A stretch of DNA of 64,000 nt. Origin: Nibribacter roseus. GTDB taxonomy: Bacteria > Bacteroidota > Bacteroidia > Cytophagales > Hymenobacteraceae. A program made the position numbers and the translations under genes. Shown here in pieces: positions 25,901 through 33,401 of this stretch. The DNA lies in assembly GCF_042662225.1 (NCBI RefSeq), contig NZ_JBHSYQ010000003.1, positions 1,984,001 to 2,048,000 of the forward strand, given 5' to 3'. Position 1 is the first letter of the stretch, and each line of letters begins with the position of its first letter. The notes beneath the pieces were generated by a model that did not search any database, was not told where the DNA came from, and worked only from the letters and a program-made list of their open reading frames with translations.

Positions 25901-26009
25901 ATCCGTAGACACCGAACCCAAGGGCGATAAAAAGCAACGCCGCTAACAATAAATATAGAAAGCGGCGGCTAGGCTCTAAACGGGGCCAAAAAGAAAAGAT
26001 ATCCATCAA
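22965..26009 (-). CDS. Large polytopic membrane protein with TPR-rich C-terminal half
   Basis: The protein has 1014 aa. The first about 430 residues contain about 11 hydrophobic helices (beginning FLYLLLAALLFIALGFGVYGY); the remaining about 580 residues are helical repeats of TPR type (GHYNYLGDLYRHTEEKPLLAEQYYLEG, PTYAPLLNNLGLVYSNTTFKDSAAFYLDAAL, ALAGNTNRAAQLALDAS). It resembles O-antigen-ligase-sized membrane proteins with TPR tails in general layout only; no ligase motif is recognised. It is tightly packed between gatC (2-base gap) and the ABC ATPase (10-base gap), so it is an operon member. Function unknown. Confidence 0.7.
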   Translation of the reverse strand: MMDIFSFWPRLEPSRRFLYLLLAALLFIALGFGVYGYFKGADTIFPVIKLTELYPAEAQLFPSTHLLTPIHVKANAYLVYEQYALGDMQFPMWGAWLYFIGLAAALAFFWALISTFKRIPYYVGVTLGMLWLATLNLDLIGIFSETSRTVLLVTLAVLVVTSYFFHAFRQYASLFLRFLVNAVLVLVLAAALFYFTPLPVSFTALHVVQHGTLASAVVSLLFMILVSYENLHGLLWFNTQAQNPQRRFGLVQFLMISLLYLGNLLLLYLNQIGSLQFDFAGIDAMLVFLFSAVIGFWGLRQRQVQYARFFRFETEALPLYLLLALLTFLNFGYAALMANDPVVQAYRSAIIFTHLAYGVAFLLYLLVNYAHLIKQRLRVYRVVYDPKRLPYFVVYLVGTVFVIVLFTWSNFSVYYLTKAGHYNYLGDLYRHTEEKPLLAEQYYLEGQVMAWGSQRSTLSLVDMYHQEHMRTLEIQQLSELLRRKPSPEVYLRLANLRTSSSELFDQIKVLQNGIKAYPTYAPLLNNLGLVYSNTTFKDSAAFYLDAALENSQEPEVIQANQLMFLTRHQFYQQAQEFSNKYQGNYGPLLTNRLAVKVITGSSKTVAEAETSTVQDSVLSTQSFAQFYLKHLTVNRSTDTTALVQVERMLKQEENSVFVQDLTILKAFLQQRTGRPTRAKATMEYLAANGGRTSGYYYDVLGQWMLQVQLYPLAADYFEQAAERGFLDAQLHAAIAHALAGNTNRAAQLALDASNISQNNRRKKAGTQLAMVTQLTPDMAANAPDSLKVQFLQIFARSLPVEQLEQVANKITTPELAPVAALPLMERFISEKEFQKASNLLGAHFPASFPENRVKSKAHVLAAELWWKAERYQMLEQQLPTLYFAPEDAGAPHYYRALLAQRNKNTQEATNQFNALVQKAPWSEMGYLAAANFFVNQKKPLRAYDLLLEGIEYNPQSTSLRKAYIRIALNQGFESFGLTALEQLKPMLPPQEYLTFKQEIDAQLQQRQAQQEKWQ

Positions 26010-26011
26010 GG

Positions 26012-26299
26012 CTACTCCATCACTTTGGGTACCCGGAAATAATCAGAGTCTTTGCGAGGGGCCAGGCGCAGAGCATCTTCATGACGTACGGTGTTTTGGG
26101 CCACATCTTCGCGCATCACGTTCAGCTCTTCTGATATGTGCACCAGCGGCTCTACATTCTGAGTGTCTAACTGCCGAAGCTGGTCTACCCAGTCCAGAAT
26201 ATTGTTCAGGTCTTTCAGCATTTCCTGCTCTTTGGCAGGGTCAAACTCAAGCCGGGCTAAGTGCGCTAACTGGCGCAGTGTTTCTATATTGGTGCTCAT
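26012..26299 (-). CDS. gatC: Asp-tRNA(Asn)/Glu-tRNA(Gln) amidotransferase subunit C
   Basis: The small GatC subunit of the amidotransferase GatCAB stabilises GatA and GatB during tRNA-dependent Gln/Asn formation. It has 95 aa, with the family patterns LRQLAHLARLEF, ILDWVDQLRQLDTQNVEPLVHIS and LRLAPRKDSDYFRVPKVM at the C-terminus. Its start lies 53 bases inside the 3' end of plsC in another frame. gatA and gatB are not in the window. Confidence 0.95.
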   Translation of the reverse strand: MSTNIETLRQLAHLARLEFDPAKEQEMLKDLNNILDWVDQLRQLDTQNVEPLVHISEELNVMREDVAQNTVRHEDALRLAPRKDSDYFRVPKVME

Positions 26300-27041
26300 G
26301 GTGTTTCTTATGCAGTTCTTCTTGAATAATCTGGAACGTCTTCTCCTTTAAAAACTCAATGTCATGGCGGGTAAGGCCCTCGGTTGAGATAGGCGGATGA
26401 ATGATTATTTCCAGTGGATGGTATCTAATCACCAGTTTGCCTTTTTTATCGGGTAAAAACAGGTGGTTGTATGGCATAGTAATAGGCACCAAAGGTACCT
26501 GTTTCTCAATGGCCAGTTTGAAAGGACCGTCTTTGAATGGGAGCAGGTTGTTGCCAGAATCAGGAGAGATTTTGCCTTCCGGAAAAATTACGACGCTGCG
26601 CCCTGCCTCTATGCTTTGCTTAGAGGCAATATACGCCTTAGCACTGCTGATGGGGCTGTCCCGATCAACGGAAATGTACAGGGCGTCGTAGATGCGACCC
26701 CACAGCGGCACTTTAGTTAAAGACTTCTTGCCCACAAAGTTGATGAAGCCCGGAATGGCCGCCAAAATCATAGGTATGTCAATGTATGAGCTGTGGTTGG
26801 GCGCGAACACGTACTTCTGTTTCGGGTCAATCTGCTCCAAGCCCTGCACTGTTACGGGCATGAGGTACATGCGCAGCTGCAGCTTAGACCAGATGCGATT
26901 AAGTGTGTGGGCGTGCCGCAGCCGGTTGGGCTTGGCAATCAACAGCCTGAAGAGGGGGTACGACGTTATGAACGGAAGTACAAACCATGTGGTGCACCAC
27001 ACGGAATACAACATTCTGCCGATTCCTTTAATCCTTTTCAT
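26247..27041 (-). CDS. plsC: 1-acyl-sn-glycerol-3-phosphate acyltransferase
   Basis: Membrane enzyme that acylates lysophosphatidic acid to phosphatidic acid. From ATG 27041 (MKRIKGIGRMLYSVW) it has 264 aa; the frame is open to 27077. The catalytic H(X4)D is in APNHSSYIDIP, and the substrate motif FPEGKISPDSGN and VPLVPITM follow. One or two hydrophobic segments are at the N-terminus. First gene of the operon running to 21672. A palindromic element sits 50 bases upstream. Confidence 0.92.
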   Translation of the reverse strand: MKRIKGIGRMLYSVWCTTWFVLPFITSYPLFRLLIAKPNRLRHAHTLNRIWSKLQLRMYLMPVTVQGLEQIDPKQKYVFAPNHSSYIDIPMILAAIPGFINFVGKKSLTKVPLWGRIYDALYISVDRDSPISSAKAYIASKQSIEAGRSVVIFPEGKISPDSGNNLLPFKDGPFKLAIEKQVPLVPITMPYNHLFLPDKKGKLVIRYHPLEIIIHPPISTEGLTRHDIEFLKEKTFQIIQEELHKKHHEHQYRNTAPVSALSPA

Positions 27042-27093
27042 CTCTTCAAAATTACAAATTATTAGCAAAAGCACCACGCCTCTGACTGACCAG

Positions 27094-27136
27094 AGCTGTT
27101 TTTAACCTGTTTTTAAAAAACAAGGCCTAAAACAGT
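27094..27136. repeat. Dispersed palindromic element, copy 12
   Basis: AGCTGTTTTTAACCTG / AAGGCCTAAAACAGT around TTTTTAAAAAA. It lies between the Nudix gene (stop 27172) and plsC (start 27041), both on the minus strand, so it is downstream of one and upstream of the other. Confidence 0.65.
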
Positions 27137-27171
27137 TCTTCCACGGCAACGCTGGCAAAAGAAAGTTAGTG

Positions 27172-27753
27172 CTAAATATTGCTGATTATTTGTTCTCTTG
27201 AAGCCAAAATTCTGTCAGCCTTTAATAAGCCCGCTACACTTATGGCGTCTGTTATCTCATCATTCAGAGCCATTTTTACGGCATCAGCAAACGGCAGCTT
27301 CCAGATCTTAAGGTCTTCAGTTTCTTCAAATTCGGTCTCGCCGGCTGTTAACTCCTCGGCCAGAAACACGAATCCTTCCTCGTCAGTGACCGAGTTAGAG
27401 GTGTGAATTCGGGCAATTTTAGTCCAGCGGGCAGCGGTAAAACCGGTCTCTTCTTTCAATTCACGTTGCGCCGACTCCAATGGACTTAGTTCTACCGGAC
27501 CTCCGCCCATTGGTATTTCCCAGGAGTATTCGTTCAACGGGTAACGGTACTGCCCCACCAGCCATGTATTTCCTTCTTGATCAATGGGAATGATGCCAAT
27601 AGCCTTGTTTTTCATGGAGACTACTCCGTAAATACCCCGGCCACCGCTGGGATTAATCACCTGGTCCTCGCGTACAGAAATCCAGGGGTTACTGTACACA
27701 GGTTTAGATTCCAAAGTAGTCCAGGGGGTGTCGAGGGAATGTTCGGGTTTCAC
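27172..27753 (-). CDS. Nudix hydrolase (ADP-ribose pyrophosphatase-like)
   Basis: The protein has 193 aa. The Nudix box is complete, GGPVELSPLESAQRELKEETGF (in two pieces: GGPVELSPLESAQ and RELKEETGF), at about residues 84-105. The surrounding YRYPLNEYSWEIPMG matches the ADP-ribose/GDP-mannose pyrophosphatase group. It would hydrolyse nucleoside diphosphate derivatives in the cytoplasm; the exact substrate is not decided by the sequence. Confidence 0.9.
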   Translation of the reverse strand: MKPEHSLDTPWTTLESKPVYSNPWISVREDQVINPSGGRGIYGVVSMKNKAIGIIPIDQEGNTWLVGQYRYPLNEYSWEIPMGGGPVELSPLESAQRELKEETGFTAARWTKIARIHTSNSVTDEEGFVFLAEELTAGETEFEETEDLKIWKLPFADAVKMALNDEITDAISVAGLLKADRILASREQIISNI

Positions 27754-27797
27754 TTGCTGAATATTTATGAGGTGATGCGCTAAATTAAAGAAGGATT

Positions 27798-27837
27798 CTG
27801 TTTTTGACTTCTTTTTAGAAAAACAGCTCTAAAACAG
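27798..27837. repeat. Dispersed palindromic element, copy 13
   Basis: CTGTTTTTGACTTC / CAGCTCTAAAACAG around TTTTTAGAAAAA, just upstream of the Nudix start and downstream of the 123-aa membrane protein gene. Confidence 0.6.
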
Positions 27838-27854
27838 GATTTCTGAAAATAAAG

Positions 27855-28226
27855 TTACTGGGCCGCAGCTTGGTTCTTTTTTAGACCACGGTAGAAGTAC
27901 AGGCCACAGAGCAGAGAGGAGGCTATTATCACCCATCTATACAATACGTAACCTGTAGTTTCCAGGAGCTCATTCCCTACCAGAAAGGCCACTGTCACAA
28001 ACAACAGCAGAAAGACCAGCCGATCCAGCCGGCTTTTGAAATTGATGAGAATCAGAGAAAACCCCATGATGAAGTTGATCAAAACGGCAGGCAGAAAGAA
28101 AACCAGCAGATACAAAGAGGCAGCAATGATGTCGCCATTCTCATTGTATAGCCCAAAGCCAAACACTACCAGCAACTGAACCAAACAGATAAGGCCCACA
28201 AACGTGCTTATTTTGAAATTGATCAT
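27855..28226 (-). CDS. Small four-helix membrane protein, function unknown
   Basis: The 123-aa protein has four evenly spaced hydrophobic helices (about 7-26, 33-58, 66-85, 92-112) and short polar loops, and ends in a charged Lys/Gln tail. No family recognised. It has its own 5' region of about 250 bases before the bshA stop and is probably a separate unit. Confidence 0.6.
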   Translation of the reverse strand: MINFKISTFVGLICLVQLLVVFGFGLYNENGDIIAASLYLLVFFLPAVLINFIMGFSLILINFKSRLDRLVFLLLFVTVAFLVGNELLETTGYVLYRWVIIASSLLCGLYFYRGLKKNQAAAQ

Positions 28227-28433
28227 AGGGTAGAGGTGAAAGTGGCTGTTTTTGCTGATGATTTAAAATACGCAGAAAGCGGGATTGGGTAGGGAGAGGA
28301 GAAGCTCACTCCTAACTTATTGTAACCTAGATGAATCTTGTTGGCGAGCTGTGACAGCGGGTAAAAAGTGGATATTCTATAAAATATGTTTCAAACAAGC
28401 CCTGAAAGAAAGTGGGGAGACTTGTAAATACTC

Positions 28434-28473
28434 CTGTTTTAGGCCTGTTTTCAAGAAAATAGGCCTAAAACAG
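28434..28473. repeat. Dispersed palindromic element, copy 14 (best copy)
   Basis: Perfect 13-bp arms CTGTTTTAGGCCT (28434-28446) / AGGCCTAAAACAG (28461-28473) around GTTTTCAAGAAAAT. It lies three bases beyond the bshA stop codon, so it can act as its terminator. Confidence 0.8.
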
Positions 28474-28476
28474 AAA

Positions 28477-29613
28477 TTATACCTCAGCTTTTACCGCTTC
28501 TACTGCTTGTTGGTAAACGGCCTCGTACATAGGTACAATGTTATTGATCTCAAACTCCTTGGCTCTGGCAAGGGCATTGGCTTTGAAAATAGGCAGCTGG
28601 TCGTCTTGCAGTATAAATAAGGTGTTCTTCACCATGTCTTTCACATCACCGACTTCACTCACAAATCCAGAGTAACCATGCACATTGAGTTCTGGCAAGC
28701 CTCCGGCATTTGAGGAGATGACAGGTACTTCACAGGCCATGGCTTCCAGGGCAGCCAACCCAAAACTCTCTTTCTCAGAAGGCATCAGAAAGACGTCGGC
28801 CACCGAAAGCAGTTCTTCTACCGCCTCTAACTTGCCTAAAAACCGCACGTCTTGGCAAATGCCCAGCTTCCGGCAGAGGTTTTCCATTTTTGGGCGCTCC
28901 GGTCCGTCGCCTACCAGCAACAGTTTGGAAGGGACCTGCTCCCGTACTTTAGAAAAAATTTTGATGACGTCGCCAATTCGCTTCACGCCTCTGAAGTTGG
29001 AAGTATGCACCAAAAGCTTTTCGCCGAAAGGCGCAATAGCCGATTTAAAGTGCTCTTTCCGCTGTTTCTGGAACCGCTCTAAGTTGATGAAGTTTGGGAT
29101 GACAACTATGTCTTTATCGATAGGGAAGTACTCATATGTTTCTTTGCGCAGGTCATGCGACACCGACGTAACTGCATCAGACTGATTGATGCTGAACGTA
29201 ACCACCGGCTCAAAAGAGGCGTCTTTGCCTACTAAGGTAATATCAGTGCCGTGCAGCGTGGTGATAACTGGTATGTGTATGCCTTTGGTTTTAAGAATCT
29301 GCTTGGCCATGAACGCCGCCGAGGCATGCGGTATAGCATAGTGCACGTGCAACACATCCAACTTCTCAAACTGCACAATATCTACCATCTTGCTGGCCAG
29401 CGCCAACTCATAAGGCGGGTACTGAAAAAGGGGGTAGTTGGGGATGTTGACCTCGTGGTAAAAAACATTTTCACTGAAAAAGTCTAACCGGGCTGGTTGG
29501 CTGTAGGTGATAAAGTGCACCCGATGGCCTTTCTGCGCCAAGGCTTTGCCTAGTTCGGTGGCGACCACTCCGCTACCGCCAAACGTGGGATAGCATACAA
29601 TTCCTATCTTCAT
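28477..29613 (-). CDS. bshA: N-acetyl-alpha-D-glucosaminyl L-malate synthase
   Basis: GT4 glycosyltransferase that joins UDP-GlcNAc and L-malate, the first step of bacillithiol synthesis. The 378-aa protein starts MKIGIVCYPTFGGSGVVATELG, the BshA signature, and has PNYPLFQYPPYELALAS, TLHGTDITLVG and the nucleotide-sugar motif MPSEKESFGLAALEAMACEVPVISS (cut here as ESFGLAALEAM). bshB and bshC are not in the window. It is downstream of the NagZ/beta-lactamase gene (23-base gap) and may be co-transcribed. Confidence 0.95.
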   Translation of the reverse strand: MKIGIVCYPTFGGSGVVATELGKALAQKGHRVHFITYSQPARLDFFSENVFYHEVNIPNYPLFQYPPYELALASKMVDIVQFEKLDVLHVHYAIPHASAAFMAKQILKTKGIHIPVITTLHGTDITLVGKDASFEPVVTFSINQSDAVTSVSHDLRKETYEYFPIDKDIVVIPNFINLERFQKQRKEHFKSAIAPFGEKLLVHTSNFRGVKRIGDVIKIFSKVREQVPSKLLLVGDGPERPKMENLCRKLGICQDVRFLGKLEAVEELLSVADVFLMPSEKESFGLAALEAMACEVPVISSNAGGLPELNVHGYSGFVSEVGDVKDMVKNTLFILQDDQLPIFKANALARAKEFEINNIVPMYEAVYQQAVEAVKAEV

Positions 29614-29636
29614 GAGTGTATGTGTTTACCGCGAAG

Positions 29637-32588
29637 TTACGGTTTCGGTTCTAACGATTGATACACCACATCATGAATGCGGGTTCGGATATTATACTTC
29701 AGGAGCTTATCATTCTCAGAATCAGGATGTACGCGGTTCGATAGGAAAATGTATACCAGCTTGTTTTCTGGGTCTACCCAGACGCCGGTTCCGGTAAAAC
29801 CAGTATGCCCAAAAGTACTAAGCGGGGCCAGGTCTGAAGTAGGACCATTCCCATCAGGTTCGGGTTTGTCCCACCCTATGCCACGCCTACTGTCTTTGCT
29901 GGCGCTTTTGGCAAATTCTGACACCACCGGTGAGCGGAAATACTCTTGCCCGCCGTACTTGCCGTTCTGCAGGTTCATTTGCATAAGAATGGCCAAATCA
30001 TTGGCATTTGAAAACAAACCGGCGTGTCCGGCAACACCTCCCAGCATGGCGGCTCCGGCATCATGCACGGTGCCTTGCAACTGCATCCAGCGGAATTCAG
30101 GGTCAAGGGCGGTGGGCGCAATCTGTTCTTTTAGGAATTTGCGAAGCGGAGTATAGGTAAGGGAGTTGGCTCCCAGCGGACCGTAGAAGTTCTGCTCCAG
30201 AAAATCAGTAATCGGCTGGTTGAGCAACCGCTCGGCTAACCGTTTCATGATGTGCAGCCCCAGGTCGGAGTAGCGGTATTCAAATTTCCCGCTGGCTACA
30301 CGCTTGCCCACTAAATCAGATTTTACAATCCAGTTCCAGACGCTGTCTTCCACTCTTTTCCCTGCAAATAAATTTGGGGCCACCATGTTAGGGTAAGCAA
30401 CAGAGGGTACGGTATCATAATAGATAGGATTGGGCTTGCCGCCAATCAAGGTTCTTTTATGAAAAGGAATGTATGCAGGCAAACCAGCCTGGTGCAGCAG
30501 CACGTCGCGCACCGTCAGGTTGGCTTTGTTAGAGCCTTTCAACTCAGGCAGGTACGTCACCAATTTAGCATCTAAATTAAGCCGCCCCATGTCTTTCAGG
30601 AACATAACAGCCTGCAGGGTGGCGGCCACTTTGGTGATGGACGCTAAGTCATAGATGGTTTTGTCAGTGACGGGTTGGGTACGGTCATAGGTGTAGTAGC
30701 CATAGGCTTTGTCCATGATCACCGTGCCATCTTTTACCACCAACACTTGCATACCAGGCGTGGCACCGTAGGCAATGGCTTCCAGAGCAATATTATCTAT
30801 TTTCTTTAAGGTGGCTGAGTTCATACCCACACTCTCAGGCACTGAATATTTAAGCCTATTGAGCGAAGGCGTAGCAACACCAGAACCTGCTTTAAATTTA
30901 GGTGAAGCGGTAACTGGCAGCCTCCCATTAGCGGGCAAGCCTCCGAATAGCACTTGAGGCACCACACGCTGTGTAATCTCATTGTCTTCGTACCCGCACA
31001 CCAGCCAGTTGATGTCTTCAAAATTCTTGAGGCTATAGGCATTGCCCATCACCACCACCACTACTTTTTTGGTGGGGTCGCGCTGCAGCTCTTTGATAAA
31101 GCCAAGGGCATTGCCCGGGATTCCGTAATTTCGGCCTGGGGTGTTGCCGAGGCCATGCAGAGAAACCACCACCACATCGGCGGTAGCCAAACCACGCTTT
31201 ATGCTGGCGTACACACTGTCAGGGGCAGAGCGATTGGTGATGGAAAAATTACGGAAAGGGGCGTATTTTTCTAAAGTGCGGGTAAAGGTATTGTTATAGC
31301 CCAAACCAATAGAAACCGAGGCAAATTCAGTCGTGTCGAGCACCCGGAAAGGGAGTAAATTTCCTTTGTTGGCTACCACCGTTACGGCCTGCTCATATAG
31401 TTGCTGCTGCAGTACGGTGCTGATAGGGCGAGACAGGTCATTGGTTAATTCTTCCAGTTCTATCGGAGAGAACTGGTTTAAACCAGCCCAGTACTTGGCA
31501 TGTAGCATTTTACGTACCCGAAGCTCAATTTCCCGCTCGTTTATTCGGCCTTCCTCAATGGCTTGGCGAATATTGGCAATGGCTTTGGGTACATCTTCAG
31601 AGAAAAGCAACACATCATTTCCGGCCTGGAGAGCAAGAGCATCCACCTCACCGGGTTTGTGGTAACGGGTCACGCCTTTCATGTTCAGGGCATCAGTAAA
31701 CACCAGCCCTTCGTACTGCATTTTGCCTTTCAGCAGGTCATTTACCAGGTACGGTGATAAAGTAGCGGCACGGTTAGCGATGGAGTCTAGCTTTGGTACG
31801 TGCAGGTGCGCCACCATGACGCCCATTACCCCGGCCTCAAAAGAACGCTTGAATGGATATAACTCAACCTCTGTAAGACGGGCAAAATCATGCTGTAAAA
31901 CCGGAAGAGTTTTATGAGAATCAGTATCAGTGTCGCCGTGGCCGGGAAAATGCTTGGCTACCGCAATAATGCCATGATCTTGCAAACCTTTGATGTAGGC
32001 AATGCTGCGCTGGGTTACCTGCTCCTTGTTTTCGCCGAAAGAGCGGTTGCCGATAACGGGGTTGCTGGGGTTGCTGTTCACGTCTACCACCGGCGAGAAA
32101 TTAACGTGTACGCCCAGGCGCTTCAGCTTAAGGGCAATCTCACGCCCCATCAGGTAGACGTAGCGGTCGTCGGGCAGCGCGCCCAAAGTCATCTGCTTGG
32201 CAAAGTGCATGCTGCTGTCCAGGCGCATGTCCAGCCCCCACTCGGCATCTATGGCAATAAGCAGCGGAACTTTGGCTAAGGCTTGGTAATGGTTCGTTAG
32301 TTTAGCCTGGCGCACCGGGCCGCCCTGCATAAACATGATGCCCCCAATGCCGTACTGGCTTACTAATTGTTCAATTTCTTTTACGTGGCTTTGGGTTTTG
32401 TTAGAATAGGCTGCCACCATAAAGAGCTGGCCTAAACGCTGGTCAGGCGTAAGGCTCTGGTACACACTGTCTACCCAACGCTGCTCTTGCAGGGAAACCT
32501 TGCCGCGCCCCGTCGGTCTAAATCCCGACAAAGCCCACCATGTGCCCATCACCACCGCCAACAGCACCAGGCTATATCGTCTTAGCAT
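29637..32588 (-). CDS. Glycoside hydrolase family 3 (NagZ-like) fused to a serine beta-lactamase-type hydrolase
   Basis: The protein has 983 aa. A membrane/signal segment is at residues 1-25. Residues about 40-380 are GH3 with the NagZ signature KHFPGHGDTDTDSHK (catalytic His/Asp loop) and VIGNRSFGEN; about 410-590 is the GH3 C-terminal domain. Residues about 610-975 are a class C beta-lactamase/PBP-like serine hydrolase with SxxK in DLASITKVAAT, YSDLG (Tyr-x-Asn-like) and GHTGFTGTG (KTG-like). NagZ releases GlcNAc from cell-wall fragments; a paired esterase/peptidase would act on peptide or acyl groups. The fusion is common in Bacteroidota (from memory). Predicted periplasmic, in muropeptide recycling. 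Confidence 0.88.
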   Translation of the reverse strand: MLRRYSLVLLAVVMGTWWALSGFRPTGRGKVSLQEQRWVDSVYQSLTPDQRLGQLFMVAAYSNKTQSHVKEIEQLVSQYGIGGIMFMQGGPVRQAKLTNHYQALAKVPLLIAIDAEWGLDMRLDSSMHFAKQMTLGALPDDRYVYLMGREIALKLKRLGVHVNFSPVVDVNSNPSNPVIGNRSFGENKEQVTQRSIAYIKGLQDHGIIAVAKHFPGHGDTDTDSHKTLPVLQHDFARLTEVELYPFKRSFEAGVMGVMVAHLHVPKLDSIANRAATLSPYLVNDLLKGKMQYEGLVFTDALNMKGVTRYHKPGEVDALALQAGNDVLLFSEDVPKAIANIRQAIEEGRINEREIELRVRKMLHAKYWAGLNQFSPIELEELTNDLSRPISTVLQQQLYEQAVTVVANKGNLLPFRVLDTTEFASVSIGLGYNNTFTRTLEKYAPFRNFSITNRSAPDSVYASIKRGLATADVVVVSLHGLGNTPGRNYGIPGNALGFIKELQRDPTKKVVVVVMGNAYSLKNFEDINWLVCGYEDNEITQRVVPQVLFGGLPANGRLPVTASPKFKAGSGVATPSLNRLKYSVPESVGMNSATLKKIDNIALEAIAYGATPGMQVLVVKDGTVIMDKAYGYYTYDRTQPVTDKTIYDLASITKVAATLQAVMFLKDMGRLNLDAKLVTYLPELKGSNKANLTVRDVLLHQAGLPAYIPFHKRTLIGGKPNPIYYDTVPSVAYPNMVAPNLFAGKRVEDSVWNWIVKSDLVGKRVASGKFEYRYSDLGLHIMKRLAERLLNQPITDFLEQNFYGPLGANSLTYTPLRKFLKEQIAPTALDPEFRWMQLQGTVHDAGAAMLGGVAGHAGLFSNANDLAILMQMNLQNGKYGGQEYFRSPVVSEFAKSASKDSRRGIGWDKPEPDGNGPTSDLAPLSTFGHTGFTGTGVWVDPENKLVYIFLSNRVHPDSENDKLLKYNIRTRIHDVVYQSLEPKP

Positions 32589-32679
32589 TTCACAACGCGT
32601 AATAAAATTTGAATAACTGTTTCATAGGGCTAATTTCGCAGAGGAATTGAAGCCCTTGGATCTTTGCCGATTCTCTGGT

Positions 32680-32716
32680 GTTTTCCGCCCGTTTTTCCGG
32701 AAACAGCCCAAAAACA
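32680..32716. repeat. Dispersed palindromic element, copy 15, last complete copy before the island
   Basis: GTTTTCCGCCCG / CAGCCCAAAAACAAG around TTTTTCCGGAAA, about 90 bases upstream of the GH3/beta-lactamase start on the minus strand. Confidence 0.55.
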
Positions 32717-32933
32717 AGAATTGTTCGGGTGTTCGCAAAGAAACTTTGCTCTTCAGAATTAAAACGGCGGCAGTGGTAAAACCAATACACCGTCAAATAC
32801 ATAACCGTAGAGCAGGCAAGAATGTTATCAGAGAGCCAAGGCCGCTGATTAAGCTTGTAATATTACTGAAAATTTTGCTTTTACACCGCAAAAAAAGAGA
32901 GACAGGAGCCAGATTTACAGGTGTCTTTTTTCT

Positions 32934-32941
32934 TATTTTTG
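32934..32941 (+). promoter_or_regulatory. Putative native mutL promoter (-7 box) at the left junction
   Basis: TATTTTTG fits the Bacteroidota -7 consensus TAnnTTTG and is followed by a leader of about 30 bases, AGGAGAGA at 32963-32970 and ATG at 32976. A clear -33 box is not seen. It now reads into a 16-codon stub and the island. Confidence 0.55.
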
Positions 32942-32974
32942 TGATTCAAATAGTTACTACGCAGGAGAGAGTTG

Positions 32975-32990
32975 TATGGCAGATATTATC
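32975..32990 (+). repeat. Left direct repeat (attL-like), mutL codons 1-5
   Basis: TATGGCAGATATTATC, identical to 63535-63550. The ATG at 32976 opens MADII, as in mutL, and then reads 11 foreign codons to a TAA at 33024-33026. Confidence 0.75.
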
Positions 32991-33026
32991 ATATTGAACC
33001 TTTGTGGTATTCAAGTATGGAATTAA
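32976..33026 (+). pseudogene. Truncated mutL 5' stub
   Basis: ATG at 32976 is preceded by AGGAGAGA and followed by GCAGATATTATC (ADII), exactly as in the mutL start at 63536, then by ATATTGAACCTTTG..., giving MADIIILNLCGIQVWN and a stop. It looks like the original mutL start cut off by the island. The 16-aa peptide is probably meaningless. Confidence 0.6.
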
Positions 33027-33401
33027 GATCCAGAGCAGCTTTACTTCTTTTTCTGCCAGTTTTTGATCCTTTTAGGGTAAAGTGATTTGATTGAGCGTGG
33101 CCTTAGCAGCTGGAAGGCCTCAGCCCTGTCTTGTTTGGGAAAAGGTAAAAATCTTTTGATTTATTCTCCCTACACGAAGTAAGTTTCTGCAGAATGGTGT
33201 TTGCAAGCTTGCAGAAAACTCAATGAAGGAATTTGGCTGCCCTTCTTTTAGAGTAGTTCTTGTCATTTTCAAGTTTTGGAGGCACCAATTTATTCTCTGA
33301 GGCAAGCTAACATAAAAGCACATTAAAGGCTTATACCTTGCCAAGGCAGAGTGTAAGGCATATATTAAGTGTAGGTTCAAATCATTAACTCAAATACGCC
33401 A

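Larger units (their letters stand above)
32589..33401. other. Host/island junction region
   Basis: No convincing gene. It contains palindromic element copy 15, a Bacteroidota promoter (32934-32941), the left 16-bp repeat with a mutL-like start (32975-32990) and about 400 bp of apparent island end. The 86-codon minus frame at 33120-33380 has no recognisable features. Confidence 0.6.

Noticed and set aside
33203..33212. GCAAGCTTGC as a sixth copy of the island palindrome before the FtsZ-like gene
   Set aside because: At 29 bases downstream there is only CTTCTTTT, and nothing on the other strand; the -7 box is too poor to count it.
33120..33380. 86-codon minus-strand frame near the left island end
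   Set aside because: No family, no promoter, composition typical of non-coding DNA.
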